64,000 nt of DNA from Planomicrobium sp. CPCC 101110 (GCF_007859395.1 NZ_VOHD01000011.1:62001-126000), one strand, 5' to 3'; positions 17,163-26,365 are shown, counted from the stretch's first letter. Notes: a model not told the origin generated them from the letters alone. A program made the numbers and translations.

Positions 17163-17867
17163 ATGGCAGCTCAAAGGATATTCATTGTGGAAGACGATCT
17201 GAAAATAGCGGAATTGCTGGCGGAAACGCTGCGCAAATACCATTATGAAGTGGCAACCGCTAAAGATTTCGATCGGATTCTCGATGAGTTTGAGGCATTT
17301 GATCCCCATATGATATTGCTTGATATTAACTTGCCTTCTTATGACGGTTATTATTGGTGCCGCCAATTGCGTTTGAAAACGACATGCCCTATTTTGTTCA
17401 TATCAGCGCGGTCAGGCGATATGGATCAAGTTTTCGCGCTGGAAAACGGGGGAGACGATTTCATCACGAAACCTTTCCATTATGAAATCGTCCTTGCAAA
17501 AATAAGAAGCCATCTGCGGCGCGCTTATGGGGAGTATGCGCCAAAACAAGAAGAACGCTCCGTGAAAGTCGGACGCATCGCTTTGTATATGGAACGGATG
17601 GAACTGCATGTGAAAACAGCTGTTATTCCGCTTCAGAAAAAAGAATCCACAATTATGGAGATATTGCTGAGCCAGCATCCGAAAGTTGCGACGCGGGAGC
17701 AGCTTCTAGAAGAGCTATGGGACGACCAGGCATTTGTCGATGAAAACACATTGAACGTCAACATGACCCGGGTGCGGAAAAAGCTGGCGGATTACCGCGT
17801 GCAATCGTCGATCGAGACCGTTCGCGGAGCCGGCTACCGTTTGCTCGTTCATGAGGAGGAAATGTGA
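17163..17867 (+). CDS. BceR-type response regulator
   Basis: A 234-residue OmpR-family regulator. The receiver domain has acidic pair VEDD at 9-12, phospho-acceptor Asp54 (LLDINLPSYDG) and Lys near 105 (TKPF). The LPSYDGYYWCRQLR wording is typical of BceR/GraR/VraR-like regulators of peptide-antibiotic detoxification modules. The C-terminal winged helix has the TREQLLEELWD and VDENTLNVNMTRVRKKL signature. AAGGGGGAATCAGC precedes the ATG. Its stop overlaps the kinase start. It probably activates the downstream ABC genes. Confidence 0.93.
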   Translation: MAAQRIFIVEDDLKIAELLAETLRKYHYEVATAKDFDRILDEFEAFDPHMILLDINLPSYDGYYWCRQLRLKTTCPILFISARSGDMDQVFALENGGDDFITKPFHYEIVLAKIRSHLRRAYGEYAPKQEERSVKVGRIALYMERMELHVKTAVIPLQKKESTIMEILLSQHPKVATREQLLEELWDDQAFVDENTLNVNMTRVRKKLADYRVQSSIETVRGAGYRLLVHEEEM

Positions 17868-18895
17868 TGCTGCGTCTGTTTTTAAAAGAACATGCGGCAT
17901 TCATCGTCTTTCAGCTGCTTCTCGTTTCCTTTATCATGCTGCTTTACTGGCTCGATGGTTTTCGCAACCTGGACACGGCCATCTATTCGTTTGTTATCAG
18001 TACACTGCTTGTAGTGACTTTTTTAGCGGCGCGTTTTATAAAGCGCTACCGCTACTATCAAAAAATCACTGCCAAGCCGGCGAATATGGAACATATGCTG
18101 CAGCGGGAAGGCCGATCGCCCGAACAGATCCAAAACGACTTGTATCTGCATGAGCTGTACAAGCTGTATCAATATGAAGTGCAAGCGCTTTATGCAACGC
18201 AGAACCGCCATTTGCAGTTCATGAATCAGTGGGTGCACCAAATGAAAACCCCGCTTTCGGTCATGCAGCTGTTACTGCAAGAAGAAAAGGAACTTGACAA
18301 AGCAAGCGTGCGAGAAGAAGTTGAGCGGTTGAAAGCGGGGCTCGACACAGTCTTGATGAATGCAAGGCTTGATACGTTCGAGCAGGATATGCAGATTGAA
18401 AAAGTTTCGCTGCGCAGCATGGTGACGGAAATGGTTACCGAGAACAAGCGGCTATTCATCTCGAAGCGTGTTTATCCACAAATCGATGTCGATGAAAAGT
18501 GCTCGGTTTTCACTGATCAGAAATGGATGAAATTCATTATCGGACAGTTTTTGACAAATGCCGTTAAATATACGTTCGAACCAAACAAAAAAGTCTATAT
18601 AAGCGCTGTTTGCGAAGATGACCAAGCGCTGCTGACCATACGCGACGAAGGAATCGGAATCCCTTCATCAGATTTAGGCCGAGTCACCAAGGCGTTCTTC
18701 ACAGGGGAAAACGGCCGGAAAACGGGTGAATCGACTGGAATGGGCTTGTATCTGGCAAATGAAGTCTGCGGGAAATTGGGACATAAACTGGAAATTGCAT
18801 CTGAGAAGGGGCATGGCACCACCGTGTCTGTCATGTTCTACAACCAAGAGGCGGAAACACAGGAGGAAAACAATGACGTTAGTGAAAATCGATGA
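17867..18895 (+). CDS. BceS-type intramembrane-sensing histidine kinase
   Basis: A 342-residue kinase with two N-terminal transmembrane helices (about residues 12-28 and 40-57) and almost no extracellular loop, the hallmark of BceS-type kinases that sense through their ABC transporter. The H-box WVHQMKTPLSVMQ has His124; N-box QFLTNAVKYT and G-boxes DEGIGIP and GMGLYLA follow. ATG at 17867 follows GAGGAGGAAATGTG and overlaps the regulator stop (TGATG). The natural partner is the upstream regulator. Confidence 0.93.
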   Translation: MLRLFLKEHAAFIVFQLLLVSFIMLLYWLDGFRNLDTAIYSFVISTLLVVTFLAARFIKRYRYYQKITAKPANMEHMLQREGRSPEQIQNDLYLHELYKLYQYEVQALYATQNRHLQFMNQWVHQMKTPLSVMQLLLQEEKELDKASVREEVERLKAGLDTVLMNARLDTFEQDMQIEKVSLRSMVTEMVTENKRLFISKRVYPQIDVDEKCSVFTDQKWMKFIIGQFLTNAVKYTFEPNKKVYISAVCEDDQALLTIRDEGIGIPSSDLGRVTKAFFTGENGRKTGESTGMGLYLANEVCGKLGHKLEIASEKGHGTTVSVMFYNQEAETQEENNDVSENR

Positions 18896-19646
18896 AGTGA
18901 CGAAAGTTTACGAAGGGAAAGTGACGCATCGGGCGCTGAACCAATTGAGTTTCGAAGTGAAAAAAGGTGAATTTTTAGCCGTCATGGGACCTTCGGGAAG
19001 CGGTAAAACGACGTTGCTGAACTTGATTTCGACCATTGACAGCCTGACTTCCGGGGATATTTTGATCGATGGCACCAATCCGCATCTGCTGGACAAAAAT
19101 GAACTGGCTTTGTTCCGCAGAAGAAAGCTCGGGTTCGTGTTCCAAGACTTCAACTTGCTGCAGATGCTGACAGTTGAAGAGAATTTAGTGCTGCCGTTGA
19201 CCCTGGACTATGTGCCAACCCAAGAAATGGCCGGCAGGGTGCTTGATGTGGCAAAACGGCTGGATTTGGCGTCGATTCTGCATAAGCGGCCAAATGAAAT
19301 TTCAGGCGGGGAAGCGCAGCGAACAGCAATCGGGCGTGCGCTTATCCATAGGCCGGCGTTGATTCTTGCCGATGAACCGACTGGGAATTTGGACTCTAAG
19401 GCATCGCGGGATGTTTTGGAGCTGTTGTCGGACATCAGTGAGAAAGATGGAGCCACAATTATCATGGTGACGCATGATCCAATCGCCGCCAGCTACTGCG
19501 ATCGGGTACTCTTCATCAAAGACGGAGAGTTCTTCAACGAAATTTACCGTGATGATCGCCGCCAGACTTTTTACCAGAAAATATTGAACGTTTTATCATT
19601 GTTGGGAGGAAATGTGAATGACCTTTCGGCAACTCGCTTACCGTAA
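18873..19646 (+). CDS. BceA-type ABC transporter ATP-binding protein
   Basis: A 257-residue ABC ATPase of the MacB/BceA branch. Walker A GPSGSGKTT, signature ISGGEAQRTAIGRALIH, Walker B LILADEPTGNLDS, H-loop VTHD. The ending FYQKILNVLSLLGGN is typical of BceA. ATG at 18873 follows AGGAGGAAAACA and overlaps the kinase by 23 bases; its own 3' end overlaps the permease by 29 bases. It powers removal of cell-wall-targeting peptides (bacitracin or lantibiotic class) and signals flux to the kinase; the substrate is not predictable here. Confidence 0.94.
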   Translation: MTLVKIDEVTKVYEGKVTHRALNQLSFEVKKGEFLAVMGPSGSGKTTLLNLISTIDSLTSGDILIDGTNPHLLDKNELALFRRRKLGFVFQDFNLLQMLTVEENLVLPLTLDYVPTQEMAGRVLDVAKRLDLASILHKRPNEISGGEAQRTAIGRALIHRPALILADEPTGNLDSKASRDVLELLSDISEKDGATIIMVTHDPIAASYCDRVLFIKDGEFFNEIYRDDRRQTFYQKILNVLSLLGGNVNDLSATRLP

Positions 19647-21555
19647 CGTTCTCCGAAACCGTCGAAGTTATGCTGCCTTTTTAATGGCGAGCGTTTTTTC
19701 GGTCATGGTATTTTTTGTTTATTCCATGTTCATTTTTCATCCGCTTTTTGAAGAAGAAGGGCTTCAGCTGTTAGCGGTCAGGGGAATGTTTATCGCGGAA
19801 ATTGTGCTTTACGTTTTCACGCTGTTTTTCTTGTTCTACTCGATGAGCGCATTTTTACAGGCACGCTCAAAAGAATTCGGCGTCTTGATGCATTTGGGGA
19901 TGACAAAAAAACAATTGAGCAAATTGGTGTTTTTTGAGACCTTGATTCTTGGAGCGGCTTCAACGGCTGCGGGAATCGCCCTTGGATTTGCTTTCTCCAA
20001 ATTCTTTTTTATGATTGGCCGTGAAATCATGGGGCTGGATTATTTGCCGCTTTACGTATCATGGAAGCCATTTCTTTTGACGATTGCCGCTTTTGCCAGC
20101 CTGTTCATCATTATTTCCGTTATCAGCGTAGGTTTTATCCGGACGAAGCGCATTGTCGATTTGATGCAAGGCTACTGGAAAACGGAAGAAGCCACTCAAG
20201 TGTCCGGGCTGTTGGCCGTTCTGGGCATTGTGCTGCTGACAGTCGCCTATACGCTGGCGGCAGTGGTGACGGACCGGACTGTTTACCGGATGGTAGTCAT
20301 TGTTCCTCCTCTGGCAACGCTTGGCACATATTTGTTCTTTACTCATACTGTCCATTTCTTGCTGGACATTTACAAGAAGAAAAAAAGCATCTATTGGAAC
20401 AAAGCGCGTCTTGTCTCTTTGGCGGAAGCTTCAGTCAAACTGAAAGACAGTGCGCAGATGTTCTTCATTGTCACCATTGTTTCGACAGTCGCTTTTTTGA
20501 CAGTCGGAACGCTCGCATCGTTCACTTCGTATACTGGCGATTACCGGGAGCTCAATCCGCTGAGCTTGATCTACATCTCGTTTGACAGCGACAAACAGGA
20601 ACAGGAGCATATTGAACAATTGGTGGCGCAATTGGAACAGAAAGGGCTCGCTTATGATATAGCCCCGCTGGAGATCAAAAGGCAGACTTCCGAGTTTTCA
20701 GGAAATGTTGTGGACATCTTAAAGGCATCTGATTTTAACCGTCTGGCGTTCGTGCTCGGATATGAAGCGGTCAATCCGGAAAAAGGGGAAGGGGTTTTCA
20801 TCCCATACTCCAAAGAATCGCTGTCTGAGCTTGCCCATAGCAAAGTCAAAACTGCATTTGCGGAAAGTGATGTGCCAATCTCGATCTCTTCGGTGTACCC
20901 GCATATTCTGTTTCCGAGCCATACGCTCAATTTCAATAGTATTGTTGTCAACGATGCGGATTTCGAAGCTGTCACTGAACCTTTGACAGGGTTTGAAAAA
21001 GCGGAGTCCAATTTTACGTATTATGCATTCCATATTCCGCAGTGGACCGAAACGATCGGCATCGGCAGCAATTTATCCATTGCAATGGCAGACGCCGTCC
21101 AAGCGGAAAACTTCCAGCACGTAAACTTCTTTTTTGAAAATCCGGGAGACGATTACCATTGGTTCAAATCATCTTTTGCTTTGCTGCTGTTTATCGGGCT
21201 TATGGTGGCGGCTGTGTTTTTGCTGGCAGCGGGAAGTTTCATCTATTTTAAGCTGTACACAGGGCTTGAACGCGACAGGAAACAATATCTGCTTCTTGTG
21301 CGCCTTGGCATGACAGAGAGGGAGCTGGGCAAAATTGTGAACCGCCAGCTCATTCCGCAATTTTTCTTGCCGTGGGTTGTCGCTCTTTTACACAGTGCTT
21401 TCGCGTTCATCTCACTTCAAGTGGTCTGGGATGAATTCGCCGAACTCTCGATTCTTGGCGAAATGGCCTTGGTGCTCACCGGCTTTACAATCGCTCAAAT
21501 TCTATATTTCTTTTTGATACGCTGGCGTTATATCGCCCATCTGCAGGCATCGTAA
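19618..21555 (+). CDS. BceB-type ABC permease with large extracellular domain
   Basis: A 645-residue FtsX-like permease with ten predicted helices. Four lie before residue 180, then helices near 195-245 and 285-300, a large soluble extracellular domain (about residues 310-520), and three C-terminal helices. This 7+1+... layout with a roughly 200-residue external domain is diagnostic of BceB permeases, where the domain contributes to peptide specificity. The start ATG overlaps the ATPase 3' end, after GGGAGGAAATGTGA-type ribosome site. Last gene of the four-gene module. Confidence 0.94.
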   Translation: MTFRQLAYRNVLRNRRSYAAFLMASVFSVMVFFVYSMFIFHPLFEEEGLQLLAVRGMFIAEIVLYVFTLFFLFYSMSAFLQARSKEFGVLMHLGMTKKQLSKLVFFETLILGAASTAAGIALGFAFSKFFFMIGREIMGLDYLPLYVSWKPFLLTIAAFASLFIIISVISVGFIRTKRIVDLMQGYWKTEEATQVSGLLAVLGIVLLTVAYTLAAVVTDRTVYRMVVIVPPLATLGTYLFFTHTVHFLLDIYKKKKSIYWNKARLVSLAEASVKLKDSAQMFFIVTIVSTVAFLTVGTLASFTSYTGDYRELNPLSLIYISFDSDKQEQEHIEQLVAQLEQKGLAYDIAPLEIKRQTSEFSGNVVDILKASDFNRLAFVLGYEAVNPEKGEGVFIPYSKESLSELAHSKVKTAFAESDVPISISSVYPHILFPSHTLNFNSIVVNDADFEAVTEPLTGFEKAESNFTYYAFHIPQWTETIGIGSNLSIAMADAVQAENFQHVNFFFENPGDDYHWFKSSFALLLFIGLMVAAVFLLAAGSFIYFKLYTGLERDRKQYLLLVRLGMTERELGKIVNRQLIPQFFLPWVVALLHSAFAFISLQVVWDEFAELSILGEMALVLTGFTIAQILYFFLIRWRYIAHLQAS

Positions 21556-21577
21556 ATTTTACGGTGCCTGTTGTATT
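21544..21577 (+). terminator. Terminator-like hairpin after the BceB-type gene
   Basis: Stem CAGGCATCGT / ACGGTGCCTG (one G-U pair) with an AAATTTT loop, overlapping the stop codon, then TTGTATT. The U-tract is imperfect. Confidence 0.55.
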
Positions 21578-21599
21578 GTCAGAACATTTATTTTATAAT
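21571..21599 (+). promoter_or_regulatory. Candidate sigma-A promoter of lcfB
   Basis: TTGTAT and TATAAT spaced by 17 bases. The predicted transcription start lies near 21606, just before the FadR-type palindrome. Confidence 0.7.
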
Positions 21600-21616
21600 G
21601 AAACCAGGGTAAATTA

Positions 21617-21634
21617 TGAATGAGTATTCATTCA
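21617..21634 (+). promoter_or_regulatory. FadR-type operator upstream of lcfB
   Basis: TGAATGAGTATTCATTCA is a near-perfect palindrome that matches the Bacillus FadR (YsiA) consensus TGAATGAMTANTCATTCA at every defined position. In B. subtilis lcfB is a FadR target derepressed by long-chain acyl-CoA. It lies just downstream of the predicted promoter and 20 bases before the lcfB ATG, where binding would block transcription. Confidence 0.85.
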
Positions 21635-21654
21635 ACGCGAAAGAGGGATGGAAA

Positions 21655-23208
21655 ATGAATTTAGTTGAGCGTGTTCACAACATTGCAGTTCAGAATTCCA
21701 ACAAGACAGCGTACCATTTTATGGGGAAAGACACATCGTACGGCGAATTTGAAGCAGCAACCGCCAAATTTTCAAATGCCCTTCAATCGCTTGGCGTGAA
21801 AAAAGGGGATCATGTCGCGTTTTTATTGGGCAACACACCGCATTTTTTCATTTCGCTTTATGCTACTATGCGCATCGGAGCGACAGCTGTTCCGATAAAC
21901 CCCATCTATACTCCTGATGAAATCGCTTACATATTAAAAAATAGCGACGCTGAAATAGTGGTCGCCGTAGATGCCCTCTTGCCATTGATTGAAAAAGCGC
22001 ATGAGTCGCTGCCGGCAGTCAGTTCTTATGTGATTTGTGAAACCGATCCGTCAGCAGCTGAAAAAGTTGCTCAATTGCCCGAATCGGCAAAAGGAAAAGT
22101 CCATTCATTTGCGGACCTTTTGGCGTCAGCTTCAGCGGATCATAAAACAGCACCGGTTGCCGAAGGCGATAATGCAGTAATCCTTTATACATCCGGCACA
22201 ACCGGCAAACCGAAAGGCGCAATGCTGACACATGGAAATCTATACTCTAACGCGCGCGATATTGGGGAATATTTGCAGATGTCAGCGGATGACCGGATCA
22301 TTGCCACTTTGCCGGTATTTCATGTGTTCGCTTTGACAGTCGTTGTCAATGCCCCCCTTTTGCAAGGGGCAACAGTGATTCTGCTGCCGCGCTTCCATCC
22401 CAAGGATGTTTTTGATGCCATCAAAGAACATAAAGCGACTGTTTTTGCGGGTGTTCCGACCATGTATAATTTTATGAACCAGCTGCCTGGAACCGAAACT
22501 TCTGATTTTGAATCGATCCGCATCGCTGTTTCCGGTGGGGCGGCAATGCCAGTTGCGCTGCTCCACAGCTTCGAAGAAAAGTTCAATGTAAAGATTTCGG
22601 AAGGTTATGGATTGTCCGAAGCTTCCCCGGTGACTTGCTTTAATCCGATTGACCGGGAGCGCAAAGTTGGATCGATCGGAACATCAATCGTTAATGTGGA
22701 AAACAAAGTCGTCAATGAACTGGGAGATGAAGTGCCTGTCGGAGAAGTGGGGGAATTGATTGTGCGCGGGCCAAACGTCATGAAAGGCTATTATAAAATG
22801 CCGGAGGAAACAAATGCTGCCATCCGGGACGGCTGGCTTTATACCGGTGATCTGGCGCGTGTCGACGAGGATGGCTATTTTTATATAGTCGACCGCAAAA
22901 AAGACCTGGTCATTGTTGGCGGGTATAACGTGTACCCCCGGGAAGTGGAAGAAGTGCTGTTTGCGCATCCGGGTGTTTTGGAAGCTGCGGTCGTCGGCCT
23001 GCCTGATGCCGCCTTTGGCGAAACGGTGCACGCCTACGTCGTCTTGAAAGATTCATCAGTTACAATAGAAGATCTTCAGATTTACTGCAAAAAACATTTG
23101 GCGAAATACAAGGTGCCGACCCATTTTGAAGTTCTGGAAGAATTGCCGAAAAACACGACTGGGAAGATTCTTCGCCGTTCTTTGAGAGAGCAAGCCTTAA
23201 GCAAGTAA
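21655..23208 (+). CDS. lcfB: Long-chain fatty acid-CoA ligase (LcfB/YhfL-like)
   Basis: A 517-residue acyl-CoA synthetase of the ANL superfamily. The AMP-binding P-loop YTSGTTGKPKG, the GYGLSEASPV region, YTGDLARVDEDGY, DRKKDLVIVGGYNVYPREVEE and the catalytic lysine in PKNTTGKILRR are all intact. It activates fatty acids for beta-oxidation. ATG at 21655 follows GAGGGATGGAAA; the frame is open to 21616, across the FadR site, so the later start is right. Position after lplJ and the FadR box match yhfL (lcfB) of B. subtilis. Confidence 0.93.
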   Translation: MNLVERVHNIAVQNSNKTAYHFMGKDTSYGEFEAATAKFSNALQSLGVKKGDHVAFLLGNTPHFFISLYATMRIGATAVPINPIYTPDEIAYILKNSDAEIVVAVDALLPLIEKAHESLPAVSSYVICETDPSAAEKVAQLPESAKGKVHSFADLLASASADHKTAPVAEGDNAVILYTSGTTGKPKGAMLTHGNLYSNARDIGEYLQMSADDRIIATLPVFHVFALTVVVNAPLLQGATVILLPRFHPKDVFDAIKEHKATVFAGVPTMYNFMNQLPGTETSDFESIRIAVSGGAAMPVALLHSFEEKFNVKISEGYGLSEASPVTCFNPIDRERKVGSIGTSIVNVENKVVNELGDEVPVGEVGELIVRGPNVMKGYYKMPEETNAAIRDGWLYTGDLARVDEDGYFYIVDRKKDLVIVGGYNVYPREVEEVLFAHPGVLEAAVVGLPDAAFGETVHAYVVLKDSSVTIEDLQIYCKKHLAKYKVPTHFEVLEELPKNTTGKILRRSLREQALSK

Positions 23209-23216
23209 AGCAAAAG

Positions 23217-23249
23217 CTGGTTCCGGGTTTTAGCCGGAGCCGGTTTTTT
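23217..23249 (+). terminator. Terminator after lcfB
   Basis: Stem CTGGTTCCGG / CCGGAGCCGG with two G-U pairs, seven-base loop, then TTTTTT. Confidence 0.87.
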
Positions 23250-23260
23250 GGTTGATTTGA

Positions 23261-23289
23261 TTGAAAAAACTGACATTTTTCATTATAGT
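23261..23289 (+). promoter_or_regulatory. Candidate sigma-A promoter of the S9 peptidase gene
   Basis: TTGAAA and TATAGT spaced by 17 bases, about 50 bases before the start codon. Confidence 0.65.
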
Positions 23290-23341
23290 AGAGAAGCAAC
23301 TAGTACGAGTTACGAAATATTAGCTTCGAGGAGGATTTACA

Positions 23342-25318
23342 TTGGCAAAAAATGCTGTAGAAATCAAAGACTTAACAAAACTGATATCAGTAGCAAATCC
23401 ACAAATCTCACCGGATGGCACGGAAGCGGTATTTATCCGTACACATATCGATGAGGAAGAAAATACATACATTGCCCATTTATATCATACGGATTTGGAA
23501 AGCGGCGAAGTCACCCAATGGACTTATGGCAAAGAACGTGTGTCCGCTCCGGCCTGGTCAGCTGACGGGAAATTTGTCGCTTTTTTATCAACACGCGATG
23601 AAAAAAATCAATTGTATGTCGTGTCTGCAAGAGGCGGAGAAGCCCGCAATTTGACGGAATTTGAAAAAGGCGTCGATAGTTTTCTATGGTCGCCGTGCGG
23701 CAAGAAAATCTGGTTTACAGCCATGGTGAAGGAGGGCCAGGCTTTTACGGATAAAGAGGAAAAAGAGGAGAAGAAAAAGCCGGAGCCCTATGTTGTGGAC
23801 GAACTGAAATACAAAATGGACGGCGTCGGATTGGTTCCAAAAGATTTCCATCGGCATATCGGCGTTGTGGACGTTGTTTCAAAAAATGTTGAAAAACTGA
23901 CTGAAGGCAACTACCATCATAACCTGGAAGCCGTTTCCCATGATGGCGGAAAATTGGTTTTTGGTGTGACGCGCGAAGAGAATCTGGATTTTATCTTCCG
24001 CCAGCCGTTGTTTTTATATGATGTTGAAACAAAAATAGAAACGCCGATCGTTGAAGAAGAAGGTTATTTCGGCGGAGCTGCTTTTTCTCATGATGATGCA
24101 AAAATCGCTTTTGTGGGCAGCACGCGGGAATACAAAAATGCGACACATTCGAAAGTCTACGTCCATGATGTCGCAGGAAAATCGTATTTTTGCCTGACAG
24201 AAGGGCTCGATGCCCCGGTTGGCGACTATGCCGTAGCAGACCACCAGCAGGGCGCATCCGCTCCAGGGGTTGTCTGGACGAAAGATGATCACTTGTATTT
24301 CCAGGTATCGACGATGGGGGATGTCCGCCTGTATTTCGCTTCCCTTGATGGCGCCATTTACCCGGCTTCACAGGAACAGGAACATGTTTATGGCTATGAC
24401 ATTTCCCGCGACGGGGTTTTTGCTGTAGTTGCTGTGAGCAATCCGGTCAATCCGGGTGAGTTGTACAAATTAACGATTGCGACAGGCGAACGCAAACCGC
24501 TTACGGATTTCAACAGACAATATCTTGAAGAAACAGAATTGGTTGCGCCGGAAGCGATTGTCGGCAAAGGAGCAAAAGATTGGGACGTGCACGGCTGGCT
24601 TATGAAGCCGTATGGTTTTTCTGAAGGGGAAAAATACCCGCTCATCGTCAATATCCACGGCGGCCCGCACGCCATGTATGCCAATACGTTTTTCCATGAA
24701 ATGCAATTGCTGGCAGCGCGAGGCTTTGGGGTGCTTTATGTCAATCCACGCGGCAGCCATAGCTATAGTCAGGAATTTGTCGATGCGGTACGCGGCGATT
24801 ACGGCGGAGGCGATTATGAAGACATCATGAAGGCGCTGGATGGGGTGCTTGCAGAACAGGAGTGGGTCGATACGGATCGGCTTGGCGTGACAGGCGGCAG
24901 CTACGGCGGTTTCATGACCAACTGGATTGTGGGGCATACAAACCGTTTCAAGGCAGCTGTAACTCAGCGTTCAATCTCCAACTGGGTATCGTTCTTCGGA
25001 GTCTCGGACATCGGCTATTATTTCAGCGACTGGCAAATCCGGGCCGACATGACGGATGTTGAGACATTGTGGCAGCATTCACCCTTGAAATATGCAGCGA
25101 ATGTTGAAACGCCATTGCTGATCCTGCATTCAGAAAACGACTACCGCTGCCCGATCGAACAAGGCGAACAATTGTATGTGACGCTGAAAAGCATGAAGAA
25201 AGAAACCAGATTTGTCCGTTTTCCGGAAGCCGACCACAACTTGTCGCGCACTGGAAAACCGAACCTGCGCTTTGCCCGTCTTGAGCAGATTAGCGGGTGG
25301 ATGGAACAGTATCTATAA
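23342..25318 (+). CDS. S9-family acylaminoacyl peptidase-like serine peptidase (YuxL-like)
   Basis: A 658-residue prolyl-oligopeptidase-clan enzyme. The N-terminal half holds WD40-like beta-propeller repeats (NPQISPDGTEAVF, APAWSADGKFVAFLS). The C-terminal alpha/beta hydrolase has oxyanion region NIHGGPHAMYA, nucleophile elbow GGSYGGFM, acid in HSENDYRCP and histidine in EADHNLSR. Such enzymes trim short or N-acylated peptides in the cytosol; no signal peptide is visible. The start is TTG at 23342 after GAGGAGGATTTACA. Single-gene unit with its own promoter and terminator. Confidence 0.92.
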   Translation: MAKNAVEIKDLTKLISVANPQISPDGTEAVFIRTHIDEEENTYIAHLYHTDLESGEVTQWTYGKERVSAPAWSADGKFVAFLSTRDEKNQLYVVSARGGEARNLTEFEKGVDSFLWSPCGKKIWFTAMVKEGQAFTDKEEKEEKKKPEPYVVDELKYKMDGVGLVPKDFHRHIGVVDVVSKNVEKLTEGNYHHNLEAVSHDGGKLVFGVTREENLDFIFRQPLFLYDVETKIETPIVEEEGYFGGAAFSHDDAKIAFVGSTREYKNATHSKVYVHDVAGKSYFCLTEGLDAPVGDYAVADHQQGASAPGVVWTKDDHLYFQVSTMGDVRLYFASLDGAIYPASQEQEHVYGYDISRDGVFAVVAVSNPVNPGELYKLTIATGERKPLTDFNRQYLEETELVAPEAIVGKGAKDWDVHGWLMKPYGFSEGEKYPLIVNIHGGPHAMYANTFFHEMQLLAARGFGVLYVNPRGSHSYSQEFVDAVRGDYGGGDYEDIMKALDGVLAEQEWVDTDRLGVTGGSYGGFMTNWIVGHTNRFKAAVTQRSISNWVSFFGVSDIGYYFSDWQIRADMTDVETLWQHSPLKYAANVETPLLILHSENDYRCPIEQGEQLYVTLKSMKKETRFVRFPEADHNLSRTGKPNLRFARLEQISGWMEQYL

Positions 25319-25328
25319 TAATAGTAGA

Positions 25329-25361
25329 AAAGCAGGCTGCCAATTGGCAGCCTGCTTTTTT
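25329..25361 (+). terminator. Terminator after the S9 peptidase gene
   Basis: Perfect stem AAGCAGGCTGCC / GGCAGCCTGCTT, AATT loop, then TTTT. Confidence 0.93.
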
Positions 25362-25472
25362 CGCTCCAGGCAGACGCTTTCCGCGAGGCATGGCCTAAGC
25401 CTCCTCGGCCGCTTGCGCTCTCTGCGGGGTCTCAGGACTCGCGCTTTCCCCGCTGGAGCCGCTGCCTTCCGC
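25362..25472. repeat. GC-rich intergenic repeat element
   Basis: The interval between the terminator and the enoyl-CoA hydratase gene is GC-rich, unlike its surroundings, and has inverted ends (CTCCAG near 25364 and CTGGAG near 25453) plus a repeated GCTTTCC core. Its wording (CAGACGCTTTCCGCG, CTCTGCGGGGTCTCAGGACT) matches a dispersed non-coding element I recall from Bacillales genomes. No ORF with a ribosome site is visible in it. The family match is from memory. Confidence 0.6.
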
Positions 25473-25540
25473 TAAATTAAATTTGATTGCACCGTTCTTT
25501 GGAGGTGCTTTTGAAAAGCAGATTAGTTTTTGCTTTTGTC

Positions 25541-26317
25541 TTATTTCCCCTTAAATACCGGTTTCCGTTTTTCGCTGAAGGCGTTCAGCGCTTCGATGCG
25601 GTCTTCTGTCGGGATGGTCAGTTCGTACGCTTTTCGTTCGATGTTCAGACCGGTCTGCAAATCGGCGTTCATGCCGTTTTTGATTGCGTATTTTGCTTGC
25701 TGGAGCGCAATCGGTCCGTTCGCAAGCATCATGTCGGCAAACCGGCCGGTCATTTCGGCCAGTTCGCCGCGCGGTGCCACTTTTGTCACCAAGCCGTATT
25801 CGAGCGCTTCCGAAGGCTTTAGGCGGCGTGCGGTCAAAATGAGTTCCATCGCTTTCGATTCGCCGATCAAGCGCGGCAGGCGCTGTGTACCACCCGCACC
25901 CGGAATGATTGCGAGGCTCGTTTCCGTCAAGCCGAGCAGCGTGTCATCGGCAATAATGCGGAAATCGCAAGCTAATGCGAGTTCCATCCCCCCGCCAAAA
26001 GCAAAACCGTTGATCATTGCAATCGTTGGCTGCGGCAAGTTCTCAATGACGGTGAAAACTTCGCCGATTTTGAAGATGTTGCGTTTTACATGCTGGTCAG
26101 TCAGCGTTTTTCGTTCCTTCAAATCGGCCCCGACGCTAAAAGCCTTATCACCGGCCCCTGTAAATATCACGACGCGGATATCCGGATTGATGCGAATAGC
26201 TTCGACTACCTGGCCGAGTTCGGTCAGCATATCGTAATTGAAAGCATTCATGGAATCCGGGCGGTTGAGTGTGATGAAAGCCAAATTTCCATGTTGTTCG
26301 TAATGAATCGTATTCAT
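25541..26317 (-). CDS. Enoyl-CoA hydratase/isomerase family protein
   Basis: A 258-residue crotonase-fold protein. The oxyanion motif GFAFGGGMELALACDFRI and the ETSLAIIPGAGGTQRLPRLIG region, with both catalytic glutamates (E in MELALA and in TETSLAII), mark a working enoyl-CoA hydratase. It would hydrate trans-2-enoyl-CoA in fatty acid or amino acid breakdown; the exact substrate is not readable. AAAGGGGGATGTAA precedes the ATG. It stands alone, facing an AarF-like gene, and carries no FadR box in its leader. Confidence 0.9.
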   Translation of the reverse strand: MNTIHYEQHGNLAFITLNRPDSMNAFNYDMLTELGQVVEAIRINPDIRVVIFTGAGDKAFSVGADLKERKTLTDQHVKRNIFKIGEVFTVIENLPQPTIAMINGFAFGGGMELALACDFRIIADDTLLGLTETSLAIIPGAGGTQRLPRLIGESKAMELILTARRLKPSEALEYGLVTKVAPRGELAEMTGRFADMMLANGPIALQQAKYAIKNGMNADLQTGLNIERKAYELTIPTEDRIEALNAFSEKRKPVFKGK

Positions 26318-26365
26318 TTACATCCCCCTTTGTAATTGGTCCATCCGTTAAAAACATACCACTTT

